DNA of 64,000 nt. It comes from Brenneria rubrifaciens. Its GTDB lineage: Bacteria; Pseudomonadota; Gammaproteobacteria; Enterobacterales; Enterobacteriaceae. The stretch covers positions 2,356,001 through 2,420,000 of the forward strand of contig NZ_CP034035.1 in NCBI RefSeq assembly GCF_005484945.1, given 5' to 3'. Numbering within the stretch: position 1 is the stretch's first letter; the number at the start of each line of letters is the position of its first letter. The translations under genes were made by a program, and so were the position numbers. This document shows, piece by piece, positions 62,701-64,000 of this stretch. The notes beneath the pieces were generated by a model. The model made no database searches, was not told the DNA's origin, and saw only the letters and a list, made by a program, of their open reading frames with translations.

Positions 62701-64000
62701 CCGAGCGCCTGCGCTACATGCTTGATGATGCCAAACCGGTCACGCTGCTCACTCAGCACGCCCTGATCGCCCGGCTGGATAGCGGCCTGCCTACCGTGAT
62801 ACTCGACGCCCCGTACACCGCCGGTAAGGAGACGCCGGACGGCAATCCCGATGCCCGGGCGCTGGGGCTGACGCCGCGCCATCTGGCCTATGTCATTTAT
62901 ACCTCCGGCTCCACCGGCAAGCCCAAGGGCGTCATGATTGAACACGTCAATCTGGTCAACTTCCTGTGTTCAATGAGCAAGGAACCGGGTATGGCGCAAG
63001 AAGATGTATTACTTGGCGTTACCTCTCTCTCTTTCGATATTTCCATTCTGGAGCTATTCCTGCCGTTATTATCCGGCGCGCAACTCGTTCTGGCGACGCA
63101 GACACAGGCGGCCGATGCGCAGCAACTTGCCGCATTGATTGCTCACCATAAGGTTTCCTTTATGCAGGCCACGCCTTCAACCTGGCGTATTTTATTGCAA
63201 CTGCCTGATTTTTCCCTGCCCGTCGGCTTCAAGGCGCTGTGCGGCGGAGAGGCGTTGTCTGAAAAGCTGGCCACGCAGTTGCTCCAACAGGTCGTTACGC
63301 TGTGGAATATGTACGGCCCGACAGAAACGACGATCTGGTCCGCGCTAAACGGTCTGACCCGGCCTCTTCCCGATATTGGTCACCCGATTGCCAACACCCA
63401 AATCTATATTCTGGATACGCAGGGCCAGCCTGCGCCGCTTGGCGTGGTCGGGGAAATCCATATCGGCGGCGTCGGCGTGGCGCGCGGTTATCTCAACCGC
63501 CCCGAACTGACCGCCGAGCGCTTTATCCCCGACCCGTTCTCAACAACCTCTGACGCCCGCCTCTACAAGACCGGCGACCTCGGCCGCTGGCTGCCCGACG
63601 GCAGCATCGAATACCTCGGCCGTAATGACTTCCAGGTCAAGCTGCGCGGCTTCCGTATCGAACTCGGCGAAATCGAAGCCCGGCTGACGCAGTGCCCCGG
63701 CGTACAGGAAGCGGTGGTGGTCGCCCGCGAAGACAGCCCCGGCGACACCCGGCTGGTGGCCTACCTCTGCCCGCAGGCCGACGCCGTACTAGACCCCGCC
63801 GACCTGCGCCGACAACTCAGCCAACATCTGGCCGAGTATATGATCCCGAGCGCCTTTGTCACCCTTGATGCCTTCCCGCTCACCCCGAACGGCAAGCTCG
63901 ACCGCAAGGCGCTGCCCGCCCCCGACCAGACGGCGGTGGTCAGCCGGGGTTATGACGCGCCGCAGGGCGAGTTGGAAATCGCACTGGCACAGATCTGGCA
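38502..64000 (+). CDS. Giant nonribosomal peptide synthetase, 3' end outside window
   Basis: One frame starts at ATG 38502 (GGAG 7 nt upstream) and runs without a stop to the window end, at least 8499 codons. It holds eight C-A units and seven carrier domains: C1-A1-T1, C2-A2-T2, C3-A3-T3, then C4 to C8 of a different condensation type. A leading C domain with HHLVADG suggests N-acylation, so a lipopeptide is likely. Pocket residues read by alignment to GrsA give Gln, aromatic, Ser, Glu, unassigned, Glu, Gly, Gly. No separate epimerisation domain is seen; dual C domains would supply D residues. The N-terminal 1.8 kb is AT-richer than the rest. Termination and cyclisation lie beyond the window. 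The repeats make misassembly a concern. Confidence 0.95.
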   Translation, partial: MSFIQNHSQESQPVINNEYSSNSCRLPLSSTQQVVWLDQTLNPDSPNYNIGIRLRIDGHLDEALFGQAFDILVSRHDALRLQLVHTDSLPFQELTDAISEPISTYDFSQYDDAETQTQQHIHTTFGRPFNLRERLWRSELMRVSGTRWYWQFCCHHLVADGWSLKLLFNDLTDTYNRLINREEMKGVAPSYLEFVTEDLTYLNTKNYQSDLKFWLTRFKTLPPALLPLSNPSHKHIYKLSSPHLWELENQYFQQIESIVAEQGFSILHFMYAILACYFSRTSKAEDIVIGIPIHNRRNAKQKNTIGMFSSVIPVGVNIIKGDSFLDIMRKVAVELRHCYKHQRLPITEINQHTRIRQKTGRTQLFDITLSLEWFGFNIHVEGTDTEFQTPHRATQFPLAISIYQYNFEDKNHPVTIEFNFDTNYLTRDEVVAIQSRLAMLVDAAITSLDMQVENAPILPPTECRQVLVDFNATDAKFPQHTLIHKRFEQQVKRTPDAIAVVFEEQSLTYAELNRRANQLAHRLLALGVQPDDRVVLCIKRGLEMIIGLMGILKAGAAYVPLDPSYPVERLTYMIDDAKPVALLTQTNQVEIPTGDIPVIMLDTDRLDTYPEKNPDARALGLSSHHLAYVIYTSGSTGKPKGVMVAHRNVLNLACALQPLLALERPSRIALNASIVFDASVQNWLQLLSGHTLVIVPEALRADAQQLWRYFSRHAVDWFDCTPVQLHWLLNAGLGADPAYQPAGVLIGGEAIPPHTWSSLATLTATRFINVYGPTECTVDATACVIDHVHPLPVIGKPLANTKIYILDAQGQLAPLGVAGEIHIGGVGVARGYLHRPELTAERFIPDPFSSSPGARLYKTGDLGRWLPDGNIEYLGRNDFQVKLRGFRIEPGEIEARLTQCPGVQEAVVVAREDTPGEKRLVAYFRARSDAQPTPADLRRQLSRHLAEYMVPSAFVILDAFPLTPNGKLDRKALPAPDQTAVVSRGYDAPQGEVESALAEIWQDLLGVTRVGRHDNFFELGGHSLMAVQCTTRVRQRLALDMTIQQLFAHPVLAELTQTLTATAPAAQTTLPAADRRRPLPISFAQQRLWFLAQLNPAASLAYHIPTILRIAGPLDHQALTSALDGLVARHESLRTHFTQIDGQPCQQISPDGTGFSLSCLDLRTLDAAACPQRVAELTAHEAREPFDLTQGPLIRGQLLQLSDEEHLLLLTQHHIISDGWSLGILVRELAALYRAAFNGEKAHLPPLPIQYADYAVWQRNRLQGEALEELRRFWQSQLQGAPALLELPTDKPRPSVQRYAGDVVPFHIDTAALAALKALGKQQGTTLFMTLLAAWTLVLARLSGQDDIVIGTPIANRQHRETEGLIGFFVNTLALRVEPGRCRTLDELLSQVRERTIAAYAHQTLPFEQVVETLQPVRSLSYSPIVQVMLALNNTPAQELTIPGLALSLVEPTLSATQFDLTLSLTETEAGLAGGLIYATDLFERETIVRLVGYVKNVLTAMAADATQPVATLPMLPDAERRQVLVEFNATDADFPQHALIHQLFELQAERTPDAIAVAFEAHVLTYAELNRRANRLAHHLLTLGVRPDDRVALCVERCPEMVVALLGILKAGAAYVPLDPGYPAERLAAMLDDAQPVALLTQSALVDRLGVTLPTVILDNPHTVGEKTPDSNPDARALGVTPRHLAYVIYTSGSTGKPKGVMIEHRGLCNLARAQADILHVTPACRLLQFASFSFDACFFEVAAALTQGACLVLAARDALLPGPALLNTLQTQAITHVTLPPVAAGALDPNAELPDLKTLALAGEACPPALVKRWAAGRRVINAYGPTEGTICATVYFCDAQDEQIPPIGRPIANTRIYILDTQGQLAPLGVAGEIHIGGVGVARGYLHRPELTAERFIPDPFSSSPGARLYKTGDLGRWLPDGNIEYLGRNDFQVKLRGFRIELGEIEARLAQCPGILEAVVVAREDTPGEKRLVAYFRARSDAQPTPADLRRQLSQHLAEYMVPSAFVILDAFPLTPNGKLDRKALPAPDQTAVVSRGYDAPQGEVESALAEIWQDLLGVTRVGRHDNFFELGGHSLMAVQCTTRVRQRLALDMTIQQLFAHPVLTELAQTLTATAPAAQTTLPAADRRRPLPISFAQQRLWFLAQLNPAASLAYHIPTILRIAGPLDHQALTSALDGLVARHESLRTHFTQIDGQPCQQISPDGTGFSLSCLDLRTLDAAACPQRVAELTAHEAREPFDLTQGPLIRGQLLQLSDEEHLLLLTQHHIISDGWSLGILVRELAALYRAAFNGEKAHLPPLPIQYADYAVWQRNRLQGEALEELRRFWQSQLQGAPALLELPTDKPRPSVQRYAGDVVPFHIDTAALAALKALGKQQGTTLFMTLLAAWTLVLARLSGQDDIVIGTPIANRQHRETEGLIGFFVNTLALRVEPGRCRTLDELLSQVRERTIAAYAHQTLPFEQVVETLQPVRSLSYSPIVQVMLALNNTPAQELTIPGLALSLVEPTLSATQFDLTLSLTETEAGLAGGLIYATDLFERETIVRLVGYVKNVLTAMAADATQPVATLPMLPDAERRQVLVEFNATDADFPQHALIHQLFELQAERSPDAIAVAFEAHVLTYAELNRRANRLAHHLLTLGVRPDDRVALCVERCPEMVVALLGILKAGAAYVPLDPGYPAERLAAMLDDAQPVALLTQSAQTAVHTDTVPVVLLDTGDFDACQDSNPDPRALGLSAANLAYVIYTSGSTGKPKGVMNHHRGLCNRLVWMQHAYHLTPDDRVLQKTPFSFDVSVWEFFWPLLYGARLVMARPDGHKDSGYLTQLIEDAGITTLHFVPSMLQQFVQWADSPCDSLKRVICSGEALPSDLQQRFFARFNAELHNLYGPTEAAIDVTYWACRRDDTRSFVPIGRPIANTRIYILDTQGQPAPLGVAGEIHIAGVGVARGYLNRPELTAERFIPDPFSTTSDARLYKTGDLGRWLPDGSIEYLGRNDFQVKLRGFRIELGEIEARLTQCPGVQEAVVVAREDSPGDTRLVAYLCPQADAVLDPADLRRQLSQHLAEYMVPSAFVILDAFPLTPNGKLDRKALPVPDQTAVVSRGYEAPQGEVETALADIWQDLLGVTRVGRHDHFFELGGHSLMAVSLIERLRNRGLTLDVRSIFTTPVLHEMATTIHDRQGEAAFVVPPNRIPEGCTVITPDLLPLVALTQAEIDTVVDTVSGGAANVQDIYPLSPLQEGILFHHQLQTQGDTYLLSNLATFNTHDRLNTFLTALQQVIDRHDILRTAVCWQGLSQPVQVVWRRAVLPINTFVPASPNDVTRQLQTHTDPRTRRLNLNQAPLLSADIAHDPVHDEWLLALGLHHLVCDHMTLVLIVSEIGLLLQHRADALPAPLPYRNFIAQILNLPLSVHEAYFRQRLADVDTPTAPFGLLDVRGNGEAISEAHLSLDTALAATIRTQARRLGVSPSVLFHVACALVLAHTSGRDDVVFGSVLSGRLQGNAGADRVMGMFINTLPLRIVLGRQSAQEVVQTASHALTALLEHEQAPLTLAQRCSGVAQPMPLFSALFNYRHSLSDPGAESWDGIRILASEERTNYPLTLSVDDLGEAFRLTAKTVAGVDPVRMVRYMVTAIRGLSAALESAAQQPALNLPVLPDAERRQLLEDFNATDVDFPQQTLIHPQFEAQAARTPDAIAVLFGDNALTYDELNRRANQLAHHLISLGVRPDDRIAICVERGLDMMVGLLAILKAGAAYLPLDPAYPAERLRYMLDDAQPVALLTQTAQRETFDDTRPILLLDTPASAAYAESNPDARTLGLNSRHLAYVIYTSGSTGKPKGVMVAHRNVLNLACALQPLLALERPSRIALNASIVFDASVKNWLQLLSGHTLVIIPEALRADAQQLWRYFSRHAVDWFDCTPVQLHWLLNAGLGADPAYQPAGVLIGGEAIPPHTWSSLATLTATRFINVYGPTECTVDATACVIDHAHPLPVIGKPLANTKIYILDAQGQLAPLGVAGEIHIGGVGVARGYLHRPELTAERFIPDPFSTASDARLYKTGDLGRWLPDGNIEYLGRNDFQVKVRGFRIEPGEIEARLTQCPGVQEAVVVAREENPGDTRLVAYLCPQAGAKLLPADLRRQLNESLAEYMVPSAFVTLDAFPLTPNGKLDRKALPAPDQTAVVSRSYDAPQGEVETALAEIWQDLLGLARVGRHDHFFELGGHSLMAVSLIERLRSRGYQLEVRGVFTTPVLHEMAATIQDHQGEAAFVVPPNRIPEGCTALTPELLPLVTLTQHEIDTIIDTVPGGAANVQDIYPLAPLQEGILFHYQLQEKGDAYLLSSILAFDTREYLDAFLEALQQIIDRHDILRTAICWQGLNQPVQVVWRQAALPINTFAPASPDDVAGQLQAHTDPRSHRLNLNQAPLFAADIALDPENDEWLLALRFHHLVSDHVTLALIVNEIRLLVQGRKEALPTPLPYRNFIAQILNVPTSVHETYFRDRLADVDTPTTPFDLLDIQGASAEIRECRLSLNITLATAIRTQAQRLGVSAGVLFHVAWALVLAHTSGRHDVVFGSVLSGRLQGIAGADRVMGLFINTLPVRMSLSDHSILDVVQATYRDLTSLLEHEQAPLTLAQRCSGITPPVPLFSALLNYRHSPSDPTDESWDGIRTLIAEERTNYPLTLSVDDLGQGFSLVAQTVATLDPGRVAHYLETAICGLVEALAVEPQRPIMTISVLPDTERRQVLVEFNATDADFPQHALIHQLFELQAERSPDAIAVLFEQQFLRYDELNRRANQLAHYLISLGVQPDDRVAICVERSLEMVVALLGILKAGAAYVPLDPGYPAERLAAMLDDAQPVALLTQSAQTAVHTDTVPVVLLDTGDFDACQDSNPDPRALGLSAANLAYVIYTSGSTGKPKGVMNHHRGLCNRLVWMQGIDALTCDDRVLQKTPFSFDVSVGEFFWPLLYGARLVMARPDGHKDAGYLTQLIEDAGVTTLHFVPSMLQLFLQTLETQHIGTSLKRVICSGEALSSDLQQRFFARFDNVRLYNLYGPTEASIEVTHWTCRRDDARSFVPIGRPIANTRIYILDTQGQPAPLGVAGEIHIAGVGVARGYLNRPELTAERFIPDPFSTTSDARLYKTGDLGRWLPDGSIEYLGRNDFQVKLRGFRIELGEIETRLTQCPGVQEAVVVAREDSPGDTRLVAYLCPQADAVLDPADLRRQLSQHLAEYMVPSAFVTLDAFPLTPNGKLDRKALPAPDQTAVVSRGYDAPQGEVETALADIWQDLLGVTRVGRHDHFFELGGHSLMAVSLIERLRSRGYQLEVRGVFTTPVLHEMAATIHDHHGEAAFVVPPNRIPEGCTVITPDLLPLVALTQAEIDTVVDTVSGGAANVQDIYPLAPLQEGILFHHQLQTQGDTYLLKSLAAFDRRERLDAFLDALQQIIDRHDILRTAVCWQGLSQPVQVVWRRAVLPVNTFVPASLENIPTQLEAHIDPRQHRLNLSHAPLFAADIAHDPVHDEWLLALRFHHLVSDHVTLALIVKEIRLLVQGRKEALPTPLPYRNFIAQILNVPLSVHEAYFRQRLADVDTPTAPFGLLDVRGNGEAISEAHLSLDTALAATIRTQARRLGVSPSVLFHVACALVLAHTSGRDDVVFGSVLSGRLQGNAGADRVMGMFINTLPLRIVLGRQSAQEVVQTASHALTALLEHEQAPLTLAQRCSGVAQPMPLFSALFNYRHSLSDPGAESWDGIRILASEERTNYPLTLSVDDLGEAFRLTAKTVAGVDPVRMVRYMVTAIRGLSAALESAAQQPALNLPVLPDAERRQLLEDFNATDVDFPQQTLIHPQFEAQAARTPDAIAVLFGDNALTYDELNRRANQLAHHLISLGVRPDDRIAICVERGLDMMVGLLAILKAGAAYLPLDPAYPAERLRYMLDDAQPVALLTQTAQRETFDDTRPILLLDTPASAAYAESNPDARTLGLNSRHLAYVIYTSGSTGKPKGVMVAHRNVLNLACALQPLLALERPSRIALNASIVFDASVKNWLQLLSGHTLVIIPEALRADAQQLWRYFSRHAVDWFDCTPVQLHWLLNAGLGADPAYQPAGVLIGGEAIPPHTWSSLATLTATRFINVYGPTECTVDATACVIDHAHPLPVIGKPLANTKIYILDAQGQLAPLGVAGEIHIGGVGVARGYLHRPELTAERFIPDPFSTASDARLYKTGDLGRWLPDGNIEYLGRNDFQVKVRGFRIEPGEIEARLTQCPGVQEAVVVAREENPGDTRLVAYLCPQAGAKLLPADLRRQLNESLAEYMVPSAFVTLDAFPLTPNGKLDRKALPAPDQTAVVSRSYDAPQGEVETALAEIWQDLLGLARVGRHDHFFELGGHSLMAVSLIERLRNRGYQLEVRGVFTTPVLHEMATTIQDHQGEAAFVVPPNLIPEGCTALTPELLPLVTLTQHEIDTIIDTVPGGAANVQDIYPLGPLQEGILFHHLLQAEGDTYLLRSLVAFDRREYLDAFLEALQQIIDRHDILRTAICWQGLNQPVQVVWRQATLPVNTFAPASPDDVAGQLQAHTDPRSHLLNLNQAPLFAADIAPDPENDEWLLALRFHHLVSDHVTLALIVNEIRLLVQGRKEALPTPLPYRNFIAQILNVPLSVHETYFRDRLADVDTPTTPFDLLDVQGDSAEIRECRLSLNITLATAIRTQAQRLGVSAGVLFHVAYALVLAHTSGRHDVVFGSVLSGRLQGIAGSDRVMGMFINTLPVRMSLSDHSILDVVQATYRDLTSLLEHEQAPLALAQRCSGITPPVPLFSALLNYRHSQSGPADEGYIRVVAAEERTNYPLTLSIDDQGQGFSLVAQTAAPLDPGRVAHYLETAIYGLVEALAVEPQRPIMTISVLPDTERRQVLVDFNATDADFPQHLLVHELFETQAARSPDAIAVVFGEQTLSYAELNRRANQLAHHLLMLGVHPDDRIAICVARGLEMVIGLLGILKAGAAYIPLDPTYPTERLRYMLDDAKPVTLLTQHALIARLDSGLPTVILDAPYTAGKETPDGNPDARALGLTPRHLAYVIYTSGSTGKPKGVMIEHVNLVNFLCSMSKEPGMAQEDVLLGVTSLSFDISILELFLPLLSGAQLVLATQTQAADAQQLAALIAHHKVSFMQATPSTWRILLQLPDFSLPVGFKALCGGEALSEKLATQLLQQVVTLWNMYGPTETTIWSALNGLTRPLPDIGHPIANTQIYILDTQGQPAPLGVAGEIHIGGVGVARGYLNRPELTAERFIPDPFSTTSDARLYKTGDLGRWLPDGSIEYLGRNDFQVKLRGFRIEPGEIEARLTQCPGVQEAVVVAREDSPGDTRLVAYLCPQADAVPDPADLRRQLSQHLAEYMIPSAFVTLDAFPLTPNGKLDRKALPAPDQTAVVSRGYDAPQGELEIALADIWQDLLGVTRVGRHDHFFELGGHSLLAVSLIERLRNRGYQLEVRGVFTTPVLHEMAATIHDHQGEAAFVVPPNRIPEGCTVITPDLLPLVTLTQAEIDTVVDTVSGGAANVQDIYPLAPLQEGILFHHQLQTQGDTYLLRSLVAFDRRERLDAFLDALQQIIDRHDILRTAICWQGLNQPVQVVWRQAALPVNTFSPASPDDVPGQLQAHTDPRSHRLNLNQAPLFAADIAHNPAYDEWLLALRFHHLVSDHVTLALIVKEIRLLVQGRKEALPTPLPYRNFIAQILNVPLSVHEAYFRQRLADVDTPTAPFGLLDVRGEGKNITEARLSLADSLVDALRHQTRRLGVSPSVLFHIAYAQVLAHTSGCDDVVFGSVLSGRLQGNAGADRMMGMFINTLPLRIVLGRQSAQEVVQAASHALTALLEHEQAPLTLAQRCSGVAQPMPLFSALFNYRHSLSDPGAESWDGIRILASEERTNYPLMVSVDDRGDEFGLVVQALTGIDASRVANYLVTAISGLIATLNTNPQRPIMTISVLPDTERRQVLVDFNATDADFPQHLLVHELFETQAARSPDAIAVVFGEQTLSYAELNRRANQLAHHLLMLGVHPDDRIAICVARGLEMVIGLLGILKAGAAYIPLDPTYPTERLRYMLDDAKPVTLLTQHALIARLDSGLPTVILDAPYTAGKETPDGNPDARALGLTPRHLAYVIYTSGSTGKPKGVMIEHVNLVNFLCSMSKEPGMAQEDVLLGVTSLSFDISILELFLPLLSGAQLVLATQTQAADAQQLAALIAHHKVSFMQATPSTWRILLQLPDFSLPVGFKALCGGEALSEKLATQLLQQVVTLWNMYGPTETTIWSALNGLTRPLPDIGHPIANTQIYILDTQGQPAPLGVVGEIHIGGVGVARGYLNRPELTAERFIPDPFSTTSDARLYKTGDLGRWLPDGSIEYLGRNDFQVKLRGFRIELGEIEARLTQCPGVQEAVVVAREDSPGDTRLVAYLCPQADAVLDPADLRRQLSQHLAEYMIPSAFVTLDAFPLTPNGKLDRKALPAPDQTAVVSRGYDAPQGELEIALAQIW
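40935..43433 (+). repeat. Internal NRPS repeat: A1 tail-T1-C2-A2 start, copied 3168 bp downstream
   Basis: This stretch is nearly identical to 44103-46601 (A2 tail-T2-C3-A3 start). I saw only scattered base changes before the C domain and none through most of it. The repeat is one module long, so it marks a module duplication or a gene conversion. Confidence 0.85.
41721..44888 (+). other. NRPS module 2: C(LCL)-A(aromatic)-T
   Basis: C (from 41730) has the standard HHIISDGWS motif and an LPISFAQQRLWF start, as L-to-L condensation domains do, so residue 1 should stay L. A (about 43119-44605) reads DAFTAAAICK, close to the phenylalanine code DAWTIAAICK but with a small residue at position 299, so Phe is the best guess and another aromatic is possible. 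The carrier Ser is at 44736-44738. Confidence 0.85.
44889..48170 (+). other. NRPS module 3: C(LCL)-A(Ser)-T
   Basis: C3 is essentially a copy of C2, offset by 3168 bp. A (about 46287-47782) reads DVWHISLIDK, a serine code. The carrier domain (Ser at 47913-47915) changes type here (LMAVSLIERLRNRG in place of LMAVQCTTRVRQRL) and is followed by a longer linker leading to a dual-type C domain. Confidence 0.88.
48171..51401 (+). other. NRPS module 4: C(dual E/C type)-A(Glu)-T
   Basis: C4 begins NVQDIYPLSPLQEGILFHH and has HHQLQTQGD, the extended HHxxxxxGD element of dual epimerisation/condensation domains. Its core motif is HHLVCDH, with His where Gly is usual. It should flip residue 3 (Ser) to D. 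A (about 49521-51012) reads DAKDLGVVDK, a glutamate code. The carrier Ser is at 51144-51146. The module is nearly identical to module 6 from 48708 on. Confidence 0.87.
48708..51415 (+). repeat. Internal NRPS repeat: modules 4 and 6, offset 6474 bp
   Basis: It pairs with 55182-57889. From 48708 to 51139 I found no differences at the places compared; the first seen is T/C at 51140. The copy covers the end of the C domain, the whole Glu A domain and the carrier domain. Confidence 0.88.
51402..54644 (+). other. NRPS module 5: C(dual type, altered motif)-A(unassigned)-T
   Basis: C5 has FHYQLQEKGD, where the second His of the extended motif is Tyr, so its epimerase function is doubtful. The core motif is HHLVSDH. 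A (about 52749-54255) is a relative of the serine domain of module 3 but reads DVGHISLIEK (Trp239 to Gly, Asp331 to Glu). I know no substrate for this code. The carrier Ser is at 54387-54389. Confidence 0.85.
54645..57875 (+). other. NRPS module 6: C(dual E/C type)-A(Glu)-T
   Basis: C6 has FHHQLQTQGD and HHLVSDH. A (about 55995-57486) reads DAKDLGVVDK (Glu), identical to module 4. The carrier Ser is at 57618-57620. From 55182 to about 57890 the DNA repeats module 4 with hardly a difference. Confidence 0.87.
57876..61094 (+). other. NRPS module 7: C(dual E/C type)-A(Gly)-T
   Basis: C7 has FHHLLQAEGD, an exact match to the dual-domain element HH[I/L]xxxxGD, and HHLVSDH. A (about 59217-60705) reads DILQLGMIWK, a glycine code. 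The carrier Ser is at 60837-60839. Confidence 0.87.
59130..60775 (+). repeat. Internal NRPS repeat: A7 and A8, offset 3225 bp
   Basis: It pairs with 62355-64000. The two glycine A domains differ by a few bases (for example C/T at 60215 versus 63440, and GAACCC versus GAACTC near 60435/63660). Confidence 0.87.
61095..64000 (+). other. NRPS module 8: C(dual E/C type)-A(Gly)-T (T cut by window end)
   Basis: C8 has FHHQLQTQGD and HHLVSDH, although the residue it would epimerise is glycine, which has no stereocentre. A (about 62442-63930) repeats A7 and also reads DILQLGMIWK (Gly). The carrier domain is only begun (GYDAPQGELEIALAQIW) when the window ends. Confidence 0.85.

Noticed and set aside
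38502..64000. Repeated short motifs that could suggest a CRISPR array or satellite
   Set aside because: The repeats are conserved NRPS core motifs spaced at module length; no repeat-spacer pattern exists in the window.

Overview
The window looks like plant-associated Enterobacterales DNA, most likely Pectobacteriaceae or Erwiniaceae. The grounds are a mobile-element backbone of enterobacterial type (P4-type integrase, AlpA, DUF2857, VirB/MobB/MobC), a YopJ-family type III effector behind a textbook hrp box, IS21/IS3-type insertion sequences, and large peptide biosynthesis loci. I cannot name the species.

Layout. (1) 2-580: the 3' part of a P4-type tyrosine recombinase, so one end of an integrative conjugative element (ICE) lies just left of the window. 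(2) 992-12538: a compact same-strand biosynthetic locus. It holds a TauD/SyrP-like dioxygenase, an AdmH-like MIO aminomutase or ammonia-lyase with a Thr-Ser-Gly triad, a HisC-like aminotransferase, a free-standing AlaX-type tRNA-editing hydrolase, an XRE-like regulator, an FAD-linked oxidase, an ATP-grasp ligase and an MFS exporter. The set suggests a small amide or dipeptide metabolite built on a beta- or otherwise modified amino acid, made without an NRPS, with possible self-protection by tRNA editing. The oxidase is split by an IS21 copy with a clean 5-bp target duplication, so the pathway may be silent here. (3) 12808-32409: ICE backbone. It has AlpA, DUF2857, a DksA-like zinc finger, a full VirB1-VirB11 type IV secretion operon (VirB3 fused to VirB4; EexN, Cag12 and TrbM/KikA accessory genes), a small cargo island (EthD, MerR, two LysE exporters), a strong oriT candidate, the MobB-like coupling protein, the MobC-type relaxase, and an ArdC fragment cut by a second, inverted IS21. 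(4) 34535-38080: a junkyard of broken genes (recombinase tail, umuC, IS3, IS110, IS256) surrounding one intact effector gene. (5) 38502 to the window end: one uninterrupted NRPS reading frame of at least 8499 codons. It begins with a condensation domain, as lipopeptide synthetases do, and holds seven full modules plus module 8 up to the start of its carrier domain.

Reading the adenylation pockets by eye gives acyl-Gln-aromatic-Ser-Glu-X-Glu-Gly-Gly-. Modules 4 to 8 use condensation domains with the signature of dual epimerisation/condensation domains. Modules are near-identical copies of each other over kilobases, yet single changes in the specificity pocket separate Gln from Glu (modules 1 versus 4/6) and Ser from an unassigned residue (modules 3 versus 5). 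Whether the NRPS lies inside the ICE cannot be decided, because the right attachment site is not visible.
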